A stretch of 64,000 nt of DNA from NCBI RefSeq assembly GCF_018408575.1, contig NZ_AP023418.1:1206415-1270414 (forward strand), written 5' to 3'. This document shows, piece by piece, positions 26,494 to 35,818 of the stretch. The position numbers were made by a program, and so were the translations under genes. The notes under the pieces were generated by a model that worked only from the letters and a program-made list of their open reading frames with translations, did no database searches and was not told the origin of the DNA. Position 1 is the stretch's first letter. Every line of letters starts with the position of its first letter. This stretch comes from Vescimonas coprocola. GTDB lineage: Bacteria; Bacillota; Clostridia; Oscillospirales; Oscillospiraceae.

Positions 26494-26844
26494 AGGAAAT
26501 TCGCCTCTTTTTAGGATTCTATCTTTCAAGCGACGCCTATTGTAGCACTCCGTTTCGGGAATTGCAACCCCCGGAGCACTATGGAAGTGTTATGAAATTA
26601 TGAATTTTTATTTCTTTGCAGATTCTTTATCATTTTCCATGTTCTTCCACATCCGCATGACCGAAGGGCTGGAGAGCTTCGTGGTAAAAGAGAGGGGCCG
26701 CCCCACATGGCGGCCCCTCTTGTGCAATTTTGCATACAATTTCGTTATGTTTAATTGTGATGGAATATGTATTTCACAAAAACCGTTGACAAATATAAAT
26801 GTTTTTTATATAATGTAGCCACAACTGAGAAAGGAGGCCCTCAC
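26494..26844. other. Intergenic region with an orphan hairpin and a strong promoter
   Basis: No gene seen. It holds the AT-rich promoter region of the transporter, a perfect hairpin AGAGGGGCCGCC / GGCGGCCCCTCT at 26690-26720 and a consensus promoter at 26786-26814. The hairpin has its U run on the minus strand (26685-26690 region) although no minus gene lies to its right. Confidence 0.6.
26786..26814 (+). promoter_or_regulatory. Perfect consensus sigma-A promoter
   Basis: TTGACA (26786-26791), 17-bp AT-rich spacer, TATAAT (26809-26814). It is 30 bp ahead of the lipoprotein start codon at 26845. Confidence 0.9.
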
Positions 26845-27888
26845 ATGAAAAAAATTATCGTTCTTCTCTTCCTGATATGCGCCATTCCCCTCTCCGCCTG
26901 CTCCAAGGCGCCGGAACAGATTCCCGCCCCCACGGTGCAGCGGCTCACCTCGCCATTGGAGCTTTCCGAGGATGAGGCCGCCACCCTTATACAGTGCTGC
27001 GGGGAAAACAGTGTCCTGTTGGCTGTCGGGCATCGCAACACGGCTCAGACCGGCCCCCTTTATAATACCGATTATCTGCTTTACTGGAACTATTCGGACG
27101 GGACCACCAAGCAGTTTCCCGTTTCCTCCCCGGCCTATATCATCTCCGCCGTTCTGGACGGGTCCGATGTTCTGTACGTGGACTATGAAGCCGTGGATTC
27201 CGGCCTCAAATGGTCTCTGATCCGCTCCACAGACACAGGGAAAAGCACCCTCGCCTCCGGTCAAGCCGCTTCCTATGATCAGGTCCCTGCGTTGTTCTGC
27301 CTGAACGGTCAGCCCATGTATCTGCAATCAGAGGATACCGGCATATCCGTATATCGTGTGGACGGCAGTGCCGTTTCCAGCGTGCTGAACCTCACCGACT
27401 ACACCATGTCCGATGTAACCGTTTGCACCAATGGTACGCAATTCGCCTTTTTGGCCTCTACCAATGACGACGCCTACTGGACGGCGTTCCTTTGCAATGC
27501 ATCCGGTATTCTGTACCAGAAGGAGCTTTCGCAGCAGGTCACGACCTTTGCCATAACGGGCGAGTACATGGTGTGCGGTTTGGGTGACCCGGAGACTCAA
27601 AAATTTTCCTATGTGACGATCCGCATCAGCGACGGAAAGGTAGCCACCGCCGATTCCGCAGTGTCCCTGTGGCGTCTGGCCGGAAGCGGCAGCAGTTGTA
27701 TGTACGTGGACGATGCCTTTGCTGCCCATATCCTCTATCCAGATACGCAGCAGACCGATCCCCTTGTGATCAACGACTTTGCCACCTATCAAAACTGGCC
27801 CACGGTATTCTGCTCTGACGGAGTAGGTGGTTATCTGGCGGAAATGGATATAGAGGATACCGTTACTTACTGGCACATCACCATCTGA
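26845..27888 (+). CDS. Putative lipoprotein, beta-propeller-like, unrecognised
   Basis: 347 residues. The signal peptide MKKIIVLLFLICAIPLSAC ends in a good lipobox (LSAC, Cys19), so it should be anchored on the outer face of the membrane. The rest has repeating short strands rich in aromatic and Gly/Ser residues (LLYWNYSDG, VLYVDYEAV, FAFLASTNDD), which resembles a beta-propeller, but no family is recognised. The perfect promoter predicts high expression. GAAAGGAGG precedes the start. Confidence 0.75.
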   Translation: MKKIIVLLFLICAIPLSACSKAPEQIPAPTVQRLTSPLELSEDEAATLIQCCGENSVLLAVGHRNTAQTGPLYNTDYLLYWNYSDGTTKQFPVSSPAYIISAVLDGSDVLYVDYEAVDSGLKWSLIRSTDTGKSTLASGQAASYDQVPALFCLNGQPMYLQSEDTGISVYRVDGSAVSSVLNLTDYTMSDVTVCTNGTQFAFLASTNDDAYWTAFLCNASGILYQKELSQQVTTFAITGEYMVCGLGDPETQKFSYVTIRISDGKVATADSAVSLWRLAGSGSSCMYVDDAFAAHILYPDTQQTDPLVINDFATYQNWPTVFCSDGVGGYLAEMDIEDTVTYWHITI

Positions 27889-27907
27889 CCATGATCCAAG
27901 CAATGAA

Positions 27908-27941
27908 AGAAGGGCTGTCCCACAGCGGGACAGCCCTTCTT
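27908..27941. terminator. Bidirectional terminator between lipoprotein and etfA
   Basis: AGAAGGGCTGTCCC / GGGACAGCCCTTCT with U-rich flanks on both strands. It ends the butyryl-CoA operon on the minus strand. Confidence 0.85.
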
Positions 27942-27960
27942 GATTCGTAAAGGGGATCGA

Positions 27961-29094
27961 TTACTGAGCAGCCTTGGCAGCCTTGATGGACTCGATCAGC
28001 TCGGGAACGACCTTGAACAGGTCACCAACGATACCGTAGTCAGCCACCTCGAAGATGGGAGCGTTCTCGTTCTTGTTCACGGCGATGATGCACTCGGAGT
28101 CCTGCATACCAGCCTTGTGCTGGATGGCGCCGGAGATACCCAGGGCGACATAGACCTTGGGATGGACGGTCTTACCGGTCTGGCCGACCTGATGGTCAGC
28201 AGTGATCCAGCCGGCGTCCACGCAGGCACGGGAGGAGCCCACGACGCCGCCCAGGACCTCAGCCAGCTCCTCAGCCAGCTTGATGCCGCCCTCGACATCC
28301 TTGCTGATGCCACGGCCCACGGACACGATGAAGTCGGCACCGATCAGGTCCACCAGCTTCTTGGCAGCCTTGACGGTCTCCACCACCTCGGTCTTGATGT
28401 CGCTGGCAGACAGCTCGAAAGCGGGATGCAGGATCTCAACCTTCTCGGCGCAGTCGGCGCAGAACTCACGCTTCTTCATAACGCCGGGGCGCACGGTGGC
28501 CATGGCGGGGCGGAAGCGGGGGCAGAAGATGGAGGCCATCAGGTGGCCGCCGAAAGCGGGACGGGTCATCTTGATGTCACGGGAGACATCGTGATCCTGA
28601 CCGTTGATCTTCACGGTACCCAGCTTCTCGATACGCTCCTCAGCCAGCGTGGAAGCCTCACGCAGGAAGTTCTTGTAGATGGGCATATCGATGTCCAGAT
28701 GGGTGCAGTCGGCGCACAGACCGGTGTGCAGGCGAGCTGCGCAGCGGGGGGCCAGATCACGGCCGATATTGGAAGCGCCGAACAGCAGGATCTCGGGCTT
28801 GATCTCCTCCACGGCATCGGTGATGACCTTGGTGTAGGCATCGGTGGTGTAGTCCTTCAGCAGGGGGCTGTTGTAGACATAGACCTTGTCGGCACCGTAG
28901 CCGCCCAGCTCCTTGGCGATGCCGTCCACGTTGTCGCCCAGCAGAATGCCGCACAGCTCAACGCCCAGTTCGTCAGCCAGCTTCCGACCCTCGGAGATCA
29001 GTTCAAAGGTAGTGGGCATCATCTTGCCCTGACGCTGCTCGCAGAAAACCCAGACGTTTTTGAAGGCAGCGGTATCAGCACTATTAAAAGCCAT
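27961..29094 (-). CDS. etfA: Electron transfer flavoprotein alpha subunit
   Basis: 377 residues from the ATG at 29094 (GGAAGGAG upstream). The C-terminal FAD domain is clear: VGRGISKDVEGG, GSSRACVDAGWITADHQVGQTGKTV and ALGISGAIQHKAGM. With EtfB and Bcd it forms the butyryl-CoA dehydrogenase complex, which in Clostridia can bifurcate electrons from NADH to crotonyl-CoA and ferredoxin. A Cys pair (CADCAEK) sits near residue 220. Last gene of crt-hbd-bcd-etfB-etfA. Confidence 0.96.
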   Translation of the reverse strand: MAFNSADTAAFKNVWVFCEQRQGKMMPTTFELISEGRKLADELGVELCGILLGDNVDGIAKELGGYGADKVYVYNSPLLKDYTTDAYTKVITDAVEEIKPEILLFGASNIGRDLAPRCAARLHTGLCADCTHLDIDMPIYKNFLREASTLAEERIEKLGTVKINGQDHDVSRDIKMTRPAFGGHLMASIFCPRFRPAMATVRPGVMKKREFCADCAEKVEILHPAFELSASDIKTEVVETVKAAKKLVDLIGADFIVSVGRGISKDVEGGIKLAEELAEVLGGVVGSSRACVDAGWITADHQVGQTGKTVHPKVYVALGISGAIQHKAGMQDSECIIAVNKNENAPIFEVADYGIVGDLFKVVPELIESIKAAKAAQ

Positions 29095-29110
29095 TTTCTT
29101 ATCTCCTTCC

Positions 29111-29911
29111 TTAGATGATATGCTTGGCGGCCAGAATGCCAGCCAGCTTGTCGGTGGTCTCCTTGCCGGCGCCCTCAAGCATCATGCCGGCGCCCTTCTG
29201 AGGAGGCGTAAAGGAGGTGAGAATGTTGGTGGGGGAGCCCTTCAGACCGATGGTGGTGGCATCGATCAGGGGGTGATCCTTCAGCGTCTCGTAGGTCATG
29301 GTGACCAGAGGCTTGCTGTAAGCCTCGAAGGCGCCGCCAACGGACAGATAACGGGGCTGATTCAGCTCCTTGATGCAGGTGATCATGCAGGGGGTGTTGA
29401 CCTTGACGGTCATGTAGCCATCCTCCAGCATACGCTTGACGATGAAGGTGTTGCCCTCCTTCTTGATCTCACCGGCATAGGTGACCTGAGGCAGATGCAG
29501 CTTCTCAGCGATCTGGGGGCCGACCTGAGCGGTATCGCCATCGATGGCCTGACGGCCAGCCAGAATGACGTCGTCCTCATCCACACCGTAGGTGTCGATG
29601 CCGGCGGCGATGATCTGGGAGGTGGCGTAAGTATCGGAGCCGCCGAACTCACGGGCGGTGATCAGGACACCCTCGTCCACGCCCATGGCCATCAGCTCAC
29701 GCAGCATACCCTCGGCGGGAGGGGGACCCATGGTGAAGGCCACGACCTTGCAGCCCAGCTCGTCCTTCAGGGCCAGAGCAGCCTCGACGGCGTTCATATC
29801 ATCGGGGTTGATGATGGTCTGCATGGACGCACGGTCCAGAGTACCATCGGGGTTCACAGCCACCTTACCGGAGGTATCGGGAACCTGCTTCACAGTAACA
29901 ATAACTTTCAT
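29111..29911 (-). CDS. etfB: Electron transfer flavoprotein beta subunit
   Basis: 266 residues. It starts MKVIVTVKQVPDTSGKVAV and has the EtfB signature VILAGRQAIDGDTAQVGPQIAEKL near residue 125. It binds the FAD used in electron bifurcation in Bcd-Etf complexes. It lies 20 bases after bcd and 16 bases before etfA. Confidence 0.96.
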   Translation of the reverse strand: MKVIVTVKQVPDTSGKVAVNPDGTLDRASMQTIINPDDMNAVEAALALKDELGCKVVAFTMGPPPAEGMLRELMAMGVDEGVLITAREFGGSDTYATSQIIAAGIDTYGVDEDDVILAGRQAIDGDTAQVGPQIAEKLHLPQVTYAGEIKKEGNTFIVKRMLEDGYMTVKVNTPCMITCIKELNQPRYLSVGGAFEAYSKPLVTMTYETLKDHPLIDATTIGLKGSPTNILTSFTPPQKGAGMMLEGAGKETTDKLAGILAAKHII

Positions 29912-29931
29912 TTTGCCTTATACCTCCTCAA

Positions 29932-31095
29932 TTACTTAACGCCCAGATGGCTGGCGATGACCATGCGCTGGACCTCGGAAGTGCCCTCATAGATCTCGGT
30001 GATCTTGGCATCACGCATCATGCGCTCCACGGGATACTCACGGGTGTAGCCGTAGCCGCCGAACAGCTGCACGGCACGACGGGTCACGTCGGAAGCGGCA
30101 TCGGCAGCGAACAGCTTGGCCATGGCGGCATCCATGGAGTAGGGCTCGTGGTTCTGCTTCTTCATGGCAGCGGAGTAGACCAGGAACTGAGCAGCCTGCA
30201 TCCGGGTGTGCATCTCGGCCAGCTGGAACTGGGTGTTCTGGAACTGGGAGATACGCTTACCGAACTGGACACGCTCCTTGGTGTACTTGACGGCCTCCTC
30301 CACGGCGCCCTCGCCCAGACCCAGAGCCTGAGAGGCGATACCGATACGACCGCCGTCCAGAGTCTGCATGGCGATCTTGAAGCCCTGGCCCTTCTTGCCC
30401 AGCATACGATCCTTGGGGATGACGCAGTCCTCGAAAATCAGGTCGCAGGTGGAGCTGCCGCGGATACCCATCTTCTTCTCGTGCTTACCCTGAGTGAAGC
30501 CGGGGTCGGTCTTTTCCACCACGAAGGCGGAAATCTCCTTCATGGCACGGCCACGCTTGTCGGTGGTCTTACCGGTGACGGCGATGATGACGAAGGTATC
30601 AGCCACGTTGCCGTTGGTGATGAAGCACTTGGAGCCGTTGAGGATGTAGTTCTCGCCGGACTCGTCCAGTACAGCGGTGGTCTGCTGGCCCTGAGCGTCG
30701 GTACCGGCGCCGGGCTCGGTCAGGCCGAAAGCACCGATCTTCTTGCCGGACAGCAGGTCAGGCAGATACTTTTGCTTCTGAGCCTCGGTGCCGTGCTCGA
30801 AAATGGGAGCGCAGCACAGAGAGGTATGAGCGGAAACGATAACGGCAGTGGTGCCGCAGACCTTGGCCAGCTCCTCCACGCACATGGCATAGGAGAGGAC
30901 GTCGCCGCCGGCGCCGCCATACTCCTTGGGGAAGTAAATGCCCATCATGCCCAGCTTCGCCATCTTCTCGACGGTCTCCATGGGGAAACGCTCTTCCTCG
31001 TCGATCTCGGCGGCCAGGGGCTTCACTTCGTTCTCTGCAAATTCGCGGTACATCTTGCGAACGAGCAGCTGTTCCTTAGTCAGATGGAAGTCCAT
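29932..31095 (-). CDS. bcd: Butyryl-CoA dehydrogenase (acyl-CoA dehydrogenase)
   Basis: 387 residues. It reduces crotonyl-CoA to butyryl-CoA with EtfAB. The acyl-CoA dehydrogenase order is present: AFGLTEPGAGTDA, CFITNGNVADTF, KMGIRGSSTCDLIFEDCV, GGYGYTREYPVERMMRDAK and the C-terminal IYEGTSEVQRMVIA, where the Glu is the catalytic base of short-chain enzymes. GAAAAGGAG precedes the start. It serves both the lysine pathway and acetyl-CoA-derived butyrate. Confidence 0.95.
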   Translation of the reverse strand: MDFHLTKEQLLVRKMYREFAENEVKPLAAEIDEEERFPMETVEKMAKLGMMGIYFPKEYGGAGGDVLSYAMCVEELAKVCGTTAVIVSAHTSLCCAPIFEHGTEAQKQKYLPDLLSGKKIGAFGLTEPGAGTDAQGQQTTAVLDESGENYILNGSKCFITNGNVADTFVIIAVTGKTTDKRGRAMKEISAFVVEKTDPGFTQGKHEKKMGIRGSSTCDLIFEDCVIPKDRMLGKKGQGFKIAMQTLDGGRIGIASQALGLGEGAVEEAVKYTKERVQFGKRISQFQNTQFQLAEMHTRMQAAQFLVYSAAMKKQNHEPYSMDAAMAKLFAADAASDVTRRAVQLFGGYGYTREYPVERMMRDAKITEIYEGTSEVQRMVIASHLGVK

Positions 31096-31118
31096 ACTCT
31101 TTTCTCCTTTACGAAATT

Positions 31119-31955
31119 TTACTTGGTATACTTAAAGAAGCCCTCGCCAGACTTGATGCCCAACTTGCCGGCGCGAACCATCTTCCGAATCAATACGTTT
31201 GCACGATACTTGCTGTCGTGGGTCTCGTTGAACAGCACATCCATGATATTCAGCACCACGTCCCAGCCGATGAGGTCACCCAGATGCAGGGGACCCATGG
31301 GGTGGTTGCAGCCCAGCTGCATGGCAATATCGATATCTTCCGCAGAGGCAACGCCCTCCTGCAGAACGCAAACGCCTTCGTTGCAATAGGGGATAAGGAT
31401 CTTGTTGACCACAAAGCCGGGGGCCTCGTTGACCACCACGGGGGTCTTGCCGATCTCGGTGGACAGGTTCTTGATGTAGTCCACCAGCTCAGCGGGGGTA
31501 TTGCCGCCGGCAATGACCTCTACCAGCTTCATGGCAGGCACGGGGTTAAAGAAGTGCATACCGATCAGATGGTGCTTCAGGCCCTGACCCATCTCGGTGA
31601 TGGACAGAGAGGAGGTGTTGGAGGCAAAGATGGCCTCATCCTTGCACAGAGCGTCCAGACGGCCCAGCAGTTCCTTCTTCACGGCCATGTTCTCAGCCAC
31701 GCACTCGATGACCAGATCGGCGTCAGCGGCGGCCTCGAACTCCTCCACCAGCACACGGCTCATCAGATCGTCAGCGGCCTCCTGCGCCATCTTGCCCTTG
31801 GCCACACGCTTATTCAGAGAAGCAGCCAGCTTATCCTTGTGGCGCTGCGCACTGGCCGTGCTGGAAGCATACAGCAGGACGGTGTGGCCCTTGCCGGCAA
31901 ACACCTGAGCGATACCGCTACCCATAGTACCTGCACCAAAAACAGCGATCTTCAT
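31119..31955 (-). CDS. hbd: 3-hydroxybutyryl-CoA dehydrogenase
   Basis: 278 residues. The N-terminal Rossmann motif is FGAGTMGSGIAQVFA. ECVAENM, SNTSSLSIT and HFFNPVPAMKLVEVI follow, with the C-terminal helical domain at GPLHLGDLIGWD. It interconverts acetoacetyl-CoA and 3-hydroxybutyryl-CoA. AGGAGGAATC precedes the start. It lies between crt and bcd. Confidence 0.96.
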   Translation of the reverse strand: MKIAVFGAGTMGSGIAQVFAGKGHTVLLYASSTASAQRHKDKLAASLNKRVAKGKMAQEAADDLMSRVLVEEFEAAADADLVIECVAENMAVKKELLGRLDALCKDEAIFASNTSSLSITEMGQGLKHHLIGMHFFNPVPAMKLVEVIAGGNTPAELVDYIKNLSTEIGKTPVVVNEAPGFVVNKILIPYCNEGVCVLQEGVASAEDIDIAMQLGCNHPMGPLHLGDLIGWDVVLNIMDVLFNETHDSKYRANVLIRKMVRAGKLGIKSGEGFFKYTK

Positions 31956-32039
31956 AATGATTCCTCCTAATTAGAATATATAGGGTCCTTGGTTTGCCCA
32001 CCGGGCGCTATGCCCGGAAAACAACGTTCTGACAGAGCT

Positions 32040-32819
32040 TTACCGGTTCTGGTAGGGCTCGTGCTTGCGCTTTTCCAGAAAAGCGCCCATGCCCTCCTTC
32101 TGGTCCGCCGTCTCGAAGCAGCTGCCGAACAGCTTCTCCTCGATGGTCACGGCCCGATCCATGTCCACCTGCAGGCCGTCATTGATGGCCTTCTTGCAGG
32201 CCCGCACGGCGATGGGGGCGTTCTTGGCGATGGTCCCGGCCAGCTTCTCCGCTGCGGGCAGCAGCTCCTGCGCCGGATAGACGCTGTTCACCAGCCCGAT
32301 CCGCAGGGCCTCGTCGGCCTTGATGTTCTTGGCGGTGTAGATCAGCTGCTTGGCCATACCGGGGCCAACCAGACGGGCCAGCCGCTGGGTGCCGCCGAAG
32401 CCGGGGGTGATGCCCAGACCGGCCTCCGGCTGGCCGAACACGGCGGTGTCGGCGCAGATGCGAATGTCGCAGCTCATGCTCAGCTCGCAGCCGCCGCCCA
32501 GTGCAAAGCCGTTGACAGCGGCGATGGTGGGGATGGGCAGCGTCTCCAGCCGGCGGAATACGTCGTTGCCCTTCTTGCCGAAGGCCTCGCCCTCGGCCTT
32601 GGTGAGGGTGCTCATCTCGCCGATGTCGGCCCCCGCCACGAAGGCTTTCTCCCCGGCGCCGGTGATGACCAGTACACGGATCTCCTCGTCGGCCTCCACG
32701 GTGTCCAGCAACTCCGCCAGATCCGCCAGCACCTGAGAATTCAGGGCGTTCAGCGCCTCCGGACGGTGGATGGTGGCCACGGCATATGGACCTTTTTTCT
32801 CCAACAGTACGTTCGTCAC
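32040..32819 (-). CDS. crt: 3-hydroxybutyryl-CoA dehydratase (crotonase)
   Basis: 259 residues. The crotonase fold is marked by FVAGADIGEM and FALGGGCELSMSCDIRI (oxyanion hole and catalytic Glu region) and by GQPEAGLGITPGFGGTQRL with the second Glu. It makes crotonyl-CoA from 3-hydroxybutyryl-CoA. First gene of the operon, behind the promoter at 32935-32963. No thiolase gene is in the cluster. Confidence 0.95.
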   Translation of the reverse strand: MTNVLLEKKGPYAVATIHRPEALNALNSQVLADLAELLDTVEADEEIRVLVITGAGEKAFVAGADIGEMSTLTKAEGEAFGKKGNDVFRRLETLPIPTIAAVNGFALGGGCELSMSCDIRICADTAVFGQPEAGLGITPGFGGTQRLARLVGPGMAKQLIYTAKNIKADEALRIGLVNSVYPAQELLPAAEKLAGTIAKNAPIAVRACKKAINDGLQVDMDRAVTIEEKLFGSCFETADQKEGMGAFLEKRKHEPYQNR

Positions 32820-32934
32820 AATGGTTCCTCCTTACTGTGGCAGCCGCCGCCGAAGCAGCGGCAGCGTCATGGGAAAAAGCGCTTTCTACAGGGGTGTTTC
32901 ACCCGCAAAATGCGCCTTCTCATATACCTTATCC

Positions 32935-32963
32935 ATTATAGACGTTCGTCTAAAATTTATCAA
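32935..32963 (-). promoter_or_regulatory. Promoter of crt operon with TetR-like palindrome
   Basis: Minus-strand TTGATA (32958-32963), 17-bp spacer, TATAAT (32935-32940). The perfect palindrome TAGACGTTCGTCTA (32939-32952) covers the -10 edge and most of the spacer. Its form is typical of TetR-family operators. No tetR gene is in the window. Confidence 0.7.
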
Positions 32964-33208
32964 GCACTTCTCACCCGGCTTTTTGCTTTTTAGAGGAAGT
33001 CACAAATTTCGTCGGATTTTTTGCGTACTTTTCCATCTTTTTGCCGCACCTGTTCTTCGATGCGCCGTCCTACGAAAACGTCGCTTCGGCGGCTCTCCCT
33101 TGCCGGGAGAGATTTTCCGGCGTTCCCTCTTGCTTTTTCACCGGAAAACCGGTATATTGGGTAGTCGGATACCATCGCCATGCGGCGTTTTTCAGGAGGA
33201 ACGACACC
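32964..33208. other. Non-coding leader between crt promoter and trmB
   Basis: No gene seen. It must hold the trmB promoter. An inverted GAGAGCCG / GGGAGAGATTT region is present, but no clean promoter or terminator is recognised. Confidence 0.4.
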
Positions 33209-33907
33209 ATGCGTATGCGGAAAAAGAAGAATCTACTGCCCCGGATGGAGGCCTGCCGGGCCTGTCAGGTACAGGACCCCTTCGCCATGCGGGGCCACTG
33301 GCGGGAGCTGATGCCCGATGCCCGTGAGCTGCGGGTAGAACTGGGCTGCGGCAAGGGGCGCTTCACCGTGGGTACGGCCCAAGCGGAGCCGGATGTTCTG
33401 CTCATCGCCGTGGAGAAGGTACCGGACGCCATGGTGGTGGCCATGGAACGGGCGCAGGCGGCGGGGCTGCACAACGTATTCTTCGTGGTGGGGGACGCCG
33501 CCCTGCTGCCGGATATGTTTGCCCCGGCGGAGGTGGACCGGCTGTACATCAACTTCTGCGACCCGTGGCCCAAGAGCAACCAGAAGCGCCGCCGTCTGAC
33601 CCACGGCAATTTTCTCAAGTGCTACCGGCAGGTGCTGCCTATGGGCGGGCAGATCCACTTCAAGACGGACAACGACAAGCTGTTCCAGTGGTCCGTGGAG
33701 GAGATCCCCCAATACGGCTTCGCCCTGTCGGAGGTGACCCGTGACCTCCACGCCAACGGCCCCGTGGGAGTCATGACGGACTACGAGGCCAAGTTCTATG
33801 AGCTGGGGAAGAACATCAACCGCTGCGTGGCTACCATGGAGCCGTGGACGGAGCTGGAGGAGGAACCTGCGGAGGCTGCTCCGGCGGAAGCTTCTTCCGA
33901 GGAATGA
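33209..33907 (+). CDS. trmB: tRNA (guanine-N7-)-methyltransferase
   Basis: 232 residues from the ATG at 33209 (AGGAGGAACG upstream). It methylates G46 of tRNA with SAM. The SAM site is VELGCGKGRFTV, and INFCDPWPKSNQKRRRL is the family signature. TDYEAKF at the C-terminal part is also typical. The last 20 residues are a Glu/Ala-rich tail. It stands alone and ends at a strong terminator. Confidence 0.95.
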   Translation: MRMRKKKNLLPRMEACRACQVQDPFAMRGHWRELMPDARELRVELGCGKGRFTVGTAQAEPDVLLIAVEKVPDAMVVAMERAQAAGLHNVFFVVGDAALLPDMFAPAEVDRLYINFCDPWPKSNQKRRRLTHGNFLKCYRQVLPMGGQIHFKTDNDKLFQWSVEEIPQYGFALSEVTRDLHANGPVGVMTDYEAKFYELGKNINRCVATMEPWTELEEEPAEAAPAEASSEE

Positions 33908-33910
33908 TAT

Positions 33911-33948
33911 AAAAACAGCAGGACGGCATGGCCATCCTGCTGTTTTTT
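33911..33948. terminator. Terminator between trmB and flavodiiron gene
   Basis: AAACAGCAGGA...TCCTGCTGTTTTTT hairpin, U run on the plus strand and A run on the other side, so it serves both convergent genes. Confidence 0.85.
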
Positions 33949-33966
33949 CATGGGGAAAAGCGCTCT

Positions 33967-35313
33967 TTACGACTCCTGCTTGAAATACTCCGCACCGGCG
34001 CCGCACAGGGGGCATTTATAATCCTCCGGCAGGGAGTCCCCCTCGTATACATAGCCGCAGACCTTGCACACATAGCGGTGCTGCCCCTCCGGCTTTTCCT
34101 CCGCCGGGGCCGCAGCCTGTACGTCCGCCGCCAGCGTGGCCGCCAGCCGCTCCAGCTGCATGGTCTGATCCTCCCGCAGGGCGGAGCGGATGGTAAAGGT
34201 GTCCTCCATCTGCTGCCACCCCTTCAGAGGCTGGAGGATCTTCTGCATCCCCTTGCCGCTGGCCGGGGCCCAGGAACCGTTCTCCAGCAGCACCACCCGT
34301 CGATTCTGGAGATCGTGGGCAGCGATATCATGGAGCAGCTCCTCCATGGTGATGAACACCCCGGCATTGTAGGTGGTGGCAGCAAACACCAGATGGCTGT
34401 AACGGAAGGCTGCCGACAGAATGTAAGAGGTAGGCGTCACGGAGGTATCGAACATCTGCACCCTCACACCCCGCTCCGACAGCCGGCAGGCCAGAATGTT
34501 GGCGGCGTTCTCCGTGTTGCCATACACGGAGGCATAGGCGATGAGCACCCCCCGCTCCTCCGGCTCGTAGCGGCTCCAGAGGTCGTACTTGTGCAGGAGA
34601 TACCCCAACTCCTTCCGCCACACAAAGCCGTGGAGGGGCAGCAGCATGGCGATGTCCAGCTCTGCCGCCTTCTTCAGCACCGCCTGTACCTGAGAGCCGT
34701 ATTTGCCCACGATATTGGTATAGTACCGCCGGGCCTCGTCCAGATAATCCCGGTCGAAGTCCACCTCATCGGCAAACAGCCGGCCATTCAAGGCCCCGAA
34801 GCAGCCGAAGGCATCCGCCGTCAGCAGCAGACGATCCGTCTCATCATAGGTCATCAGTACCTCCGGCCAGTGGACCATGGGGGCCGCAATAAAGCGCAGC
34901 GTGTGCCGCCCGGTGCAGAGGGTATCCCCCTCCTTCACCACATGGATGCGCTCCTGAAAGCCGGGGCCGAAGAACTGGGTCATCATGGTCTTGGCCATAG
35001 CGCTGCAATAGATCTGCACCTCCGGGAAGCGCAGCACCAGCTCCTCCAGCTCCGCCGTGTGATCCGGCTCCATGTGGTGTACCACCACGTAGTCCAGCGA
35101 CCGCCCCTCCAGCGCATGGAGGAGATTTTCCCGGAAGGTGCGGCGCACCGCCGCATCCGACGTGTCAAACAGCACGGTCTTTTCATCCCTCAGCAGATAG
35201 CTGTTGAAGGAGATGCCGTTGGGTACATCGAACACACCCTCAAACATGGCCAGCCGCCGCCCGTCGGCGCCTACCCACGTGTAATCGTCATTTACCTTTC
35301 TCGTGCAGTACAT
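33967..35313 (-). CDS. Flavodiiron protein (A-type flavoprotein) with C-terminal rubredoxin
   Basis: 448 residues from the ATG at 35313 (AAAGGAG upstream). The metallo-beta-lactamase diiron domain has HHMEPDHTAE, MVHWPEV, ADAFG and LPLHGFVW. The flavodoxin domain starts near residue 255 (IAYASVYGNTENAA, then TYNAGVF). From about 410 a rubredoxin domain adds CKVCGYVYEGD and CPLCGAG. Flavodiiron proteins reduce O2 to water or NO to N2O in anaerobes. The fused rubredoxin should feed electrons directly, so no separate rubredoxin is needed. Confidence 0.95.
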   Translation of the reverse strand: MYCTRKVNDDYTWVGADGRRLAMFEGVFDVPNGISFNSYLLRDEKTVLFDTSDAAVRRTFRENLLHALEGRSLDYVVVHHMEPDHTAELEELVLRFPEVQIYCSAMAKTMMTQFFGPGFQERIHVVKEGDTLCTGRHTLRFIAAPMVHWPEVLMTYDETDRLLLTADAFGCFGALNGRLFADEVDFDRDYLDEARRYYTNIVGKYGSQVQAVLKKAAELDIAMLLPLHGFVWRKELGYLLHKYDLWSRYEPEERGVLIAYASVYGNTENAANILACRLSERGVRVQMFDTSVTPTSYILSAAFRYSHLVFAATTYNAGVFITMEELLHDIAAHDLQNRRVVLLENGSWAPASGKGMQKILQPLKGWQQMEDTFTIRSALREDQTMQLERLAATLAADVQAAAPAEEKPEGQHRYVCKVCGYVYEGDSLPEDYKCPLCGAGAEYFKQES

Positions 35314-35393
35314 GGAAATGCTCCTTTCTCTTGGTACCATCGATGATGTGTTTCCCTGATAGTATACCAGATATTTCCGCCCTTTGCCACAGG

Positions 35394-35425
35394 AAAAAGC
35401 ACGCCGCATATGCGACGTGCTTTTT
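35394..35425. terminator. Terminator of infC-rpmI-rplT
   Basis: AAAAAGCACG / CGTGCTTTTT around a CGCATATGCG core; U runs on both strands. It lies 8 bases after the rplT stop codon. Confidence 0.88.
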
Positions 35426-35432
35426 AAGACAG

Positions 35433-35783
35433 TTACGCCTTCTTGGCGATGTCGCACAGGGCGGCGAACGCCGGGGCATCGTAGATGGCCATCTCGGAGA
35501 GCATCTTGCGGTTGATCTGGATGCCGGCCACCTTCAGACCGTGCATGAAGGTAGAGTAGTTCATGCCGTTGATCTTGCAGGCGGCGGAGATGCGGGTGAT
35601 CCACAGCTGACGGAAGTCCCGCTTCTTCAGGCGGCGGCCCACATAGGCGTAGGTCAGAGACTTCATGACCTGCTCATTGGCCATCTTGAAGTGCTTGGAC
35701 TTAGCGCCCCAGTAGCCCTTGGCCAGCTTCAGCGTCTTATTTCTTCTTTTACGCGCCATCATAGCGCCTTTTACACGTGCCAT
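35433..35783 (-). CDS. rplT: Ribosomal protein L20
   Basis: 116 residues, family length. [20 protein letters not shown] is the basic N-terminal extension that threads into 23S r[23 protein letters not shown] is the conserved core. L20 also represses its own operon by binding the leader RNA in Firmicutes. Third gene of infC-rpmI-rplT. Confidence 0.98.
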   Translation of the reverse strand: MARVKGAMMARKRRNKTLKLAKGYWGAKSKHFKMANEQVMKSLTYAYVGRRLKKRDFRQLWITRISAACKINGMNYSTFMHGLKVAGIQINRKMLSEMAIYDAPAFAALCDIAKKA

Positions 35784-35818
35784 ATCTTAATTGCCTCCTA
35801 TTCTAACGATTCCGTCTC

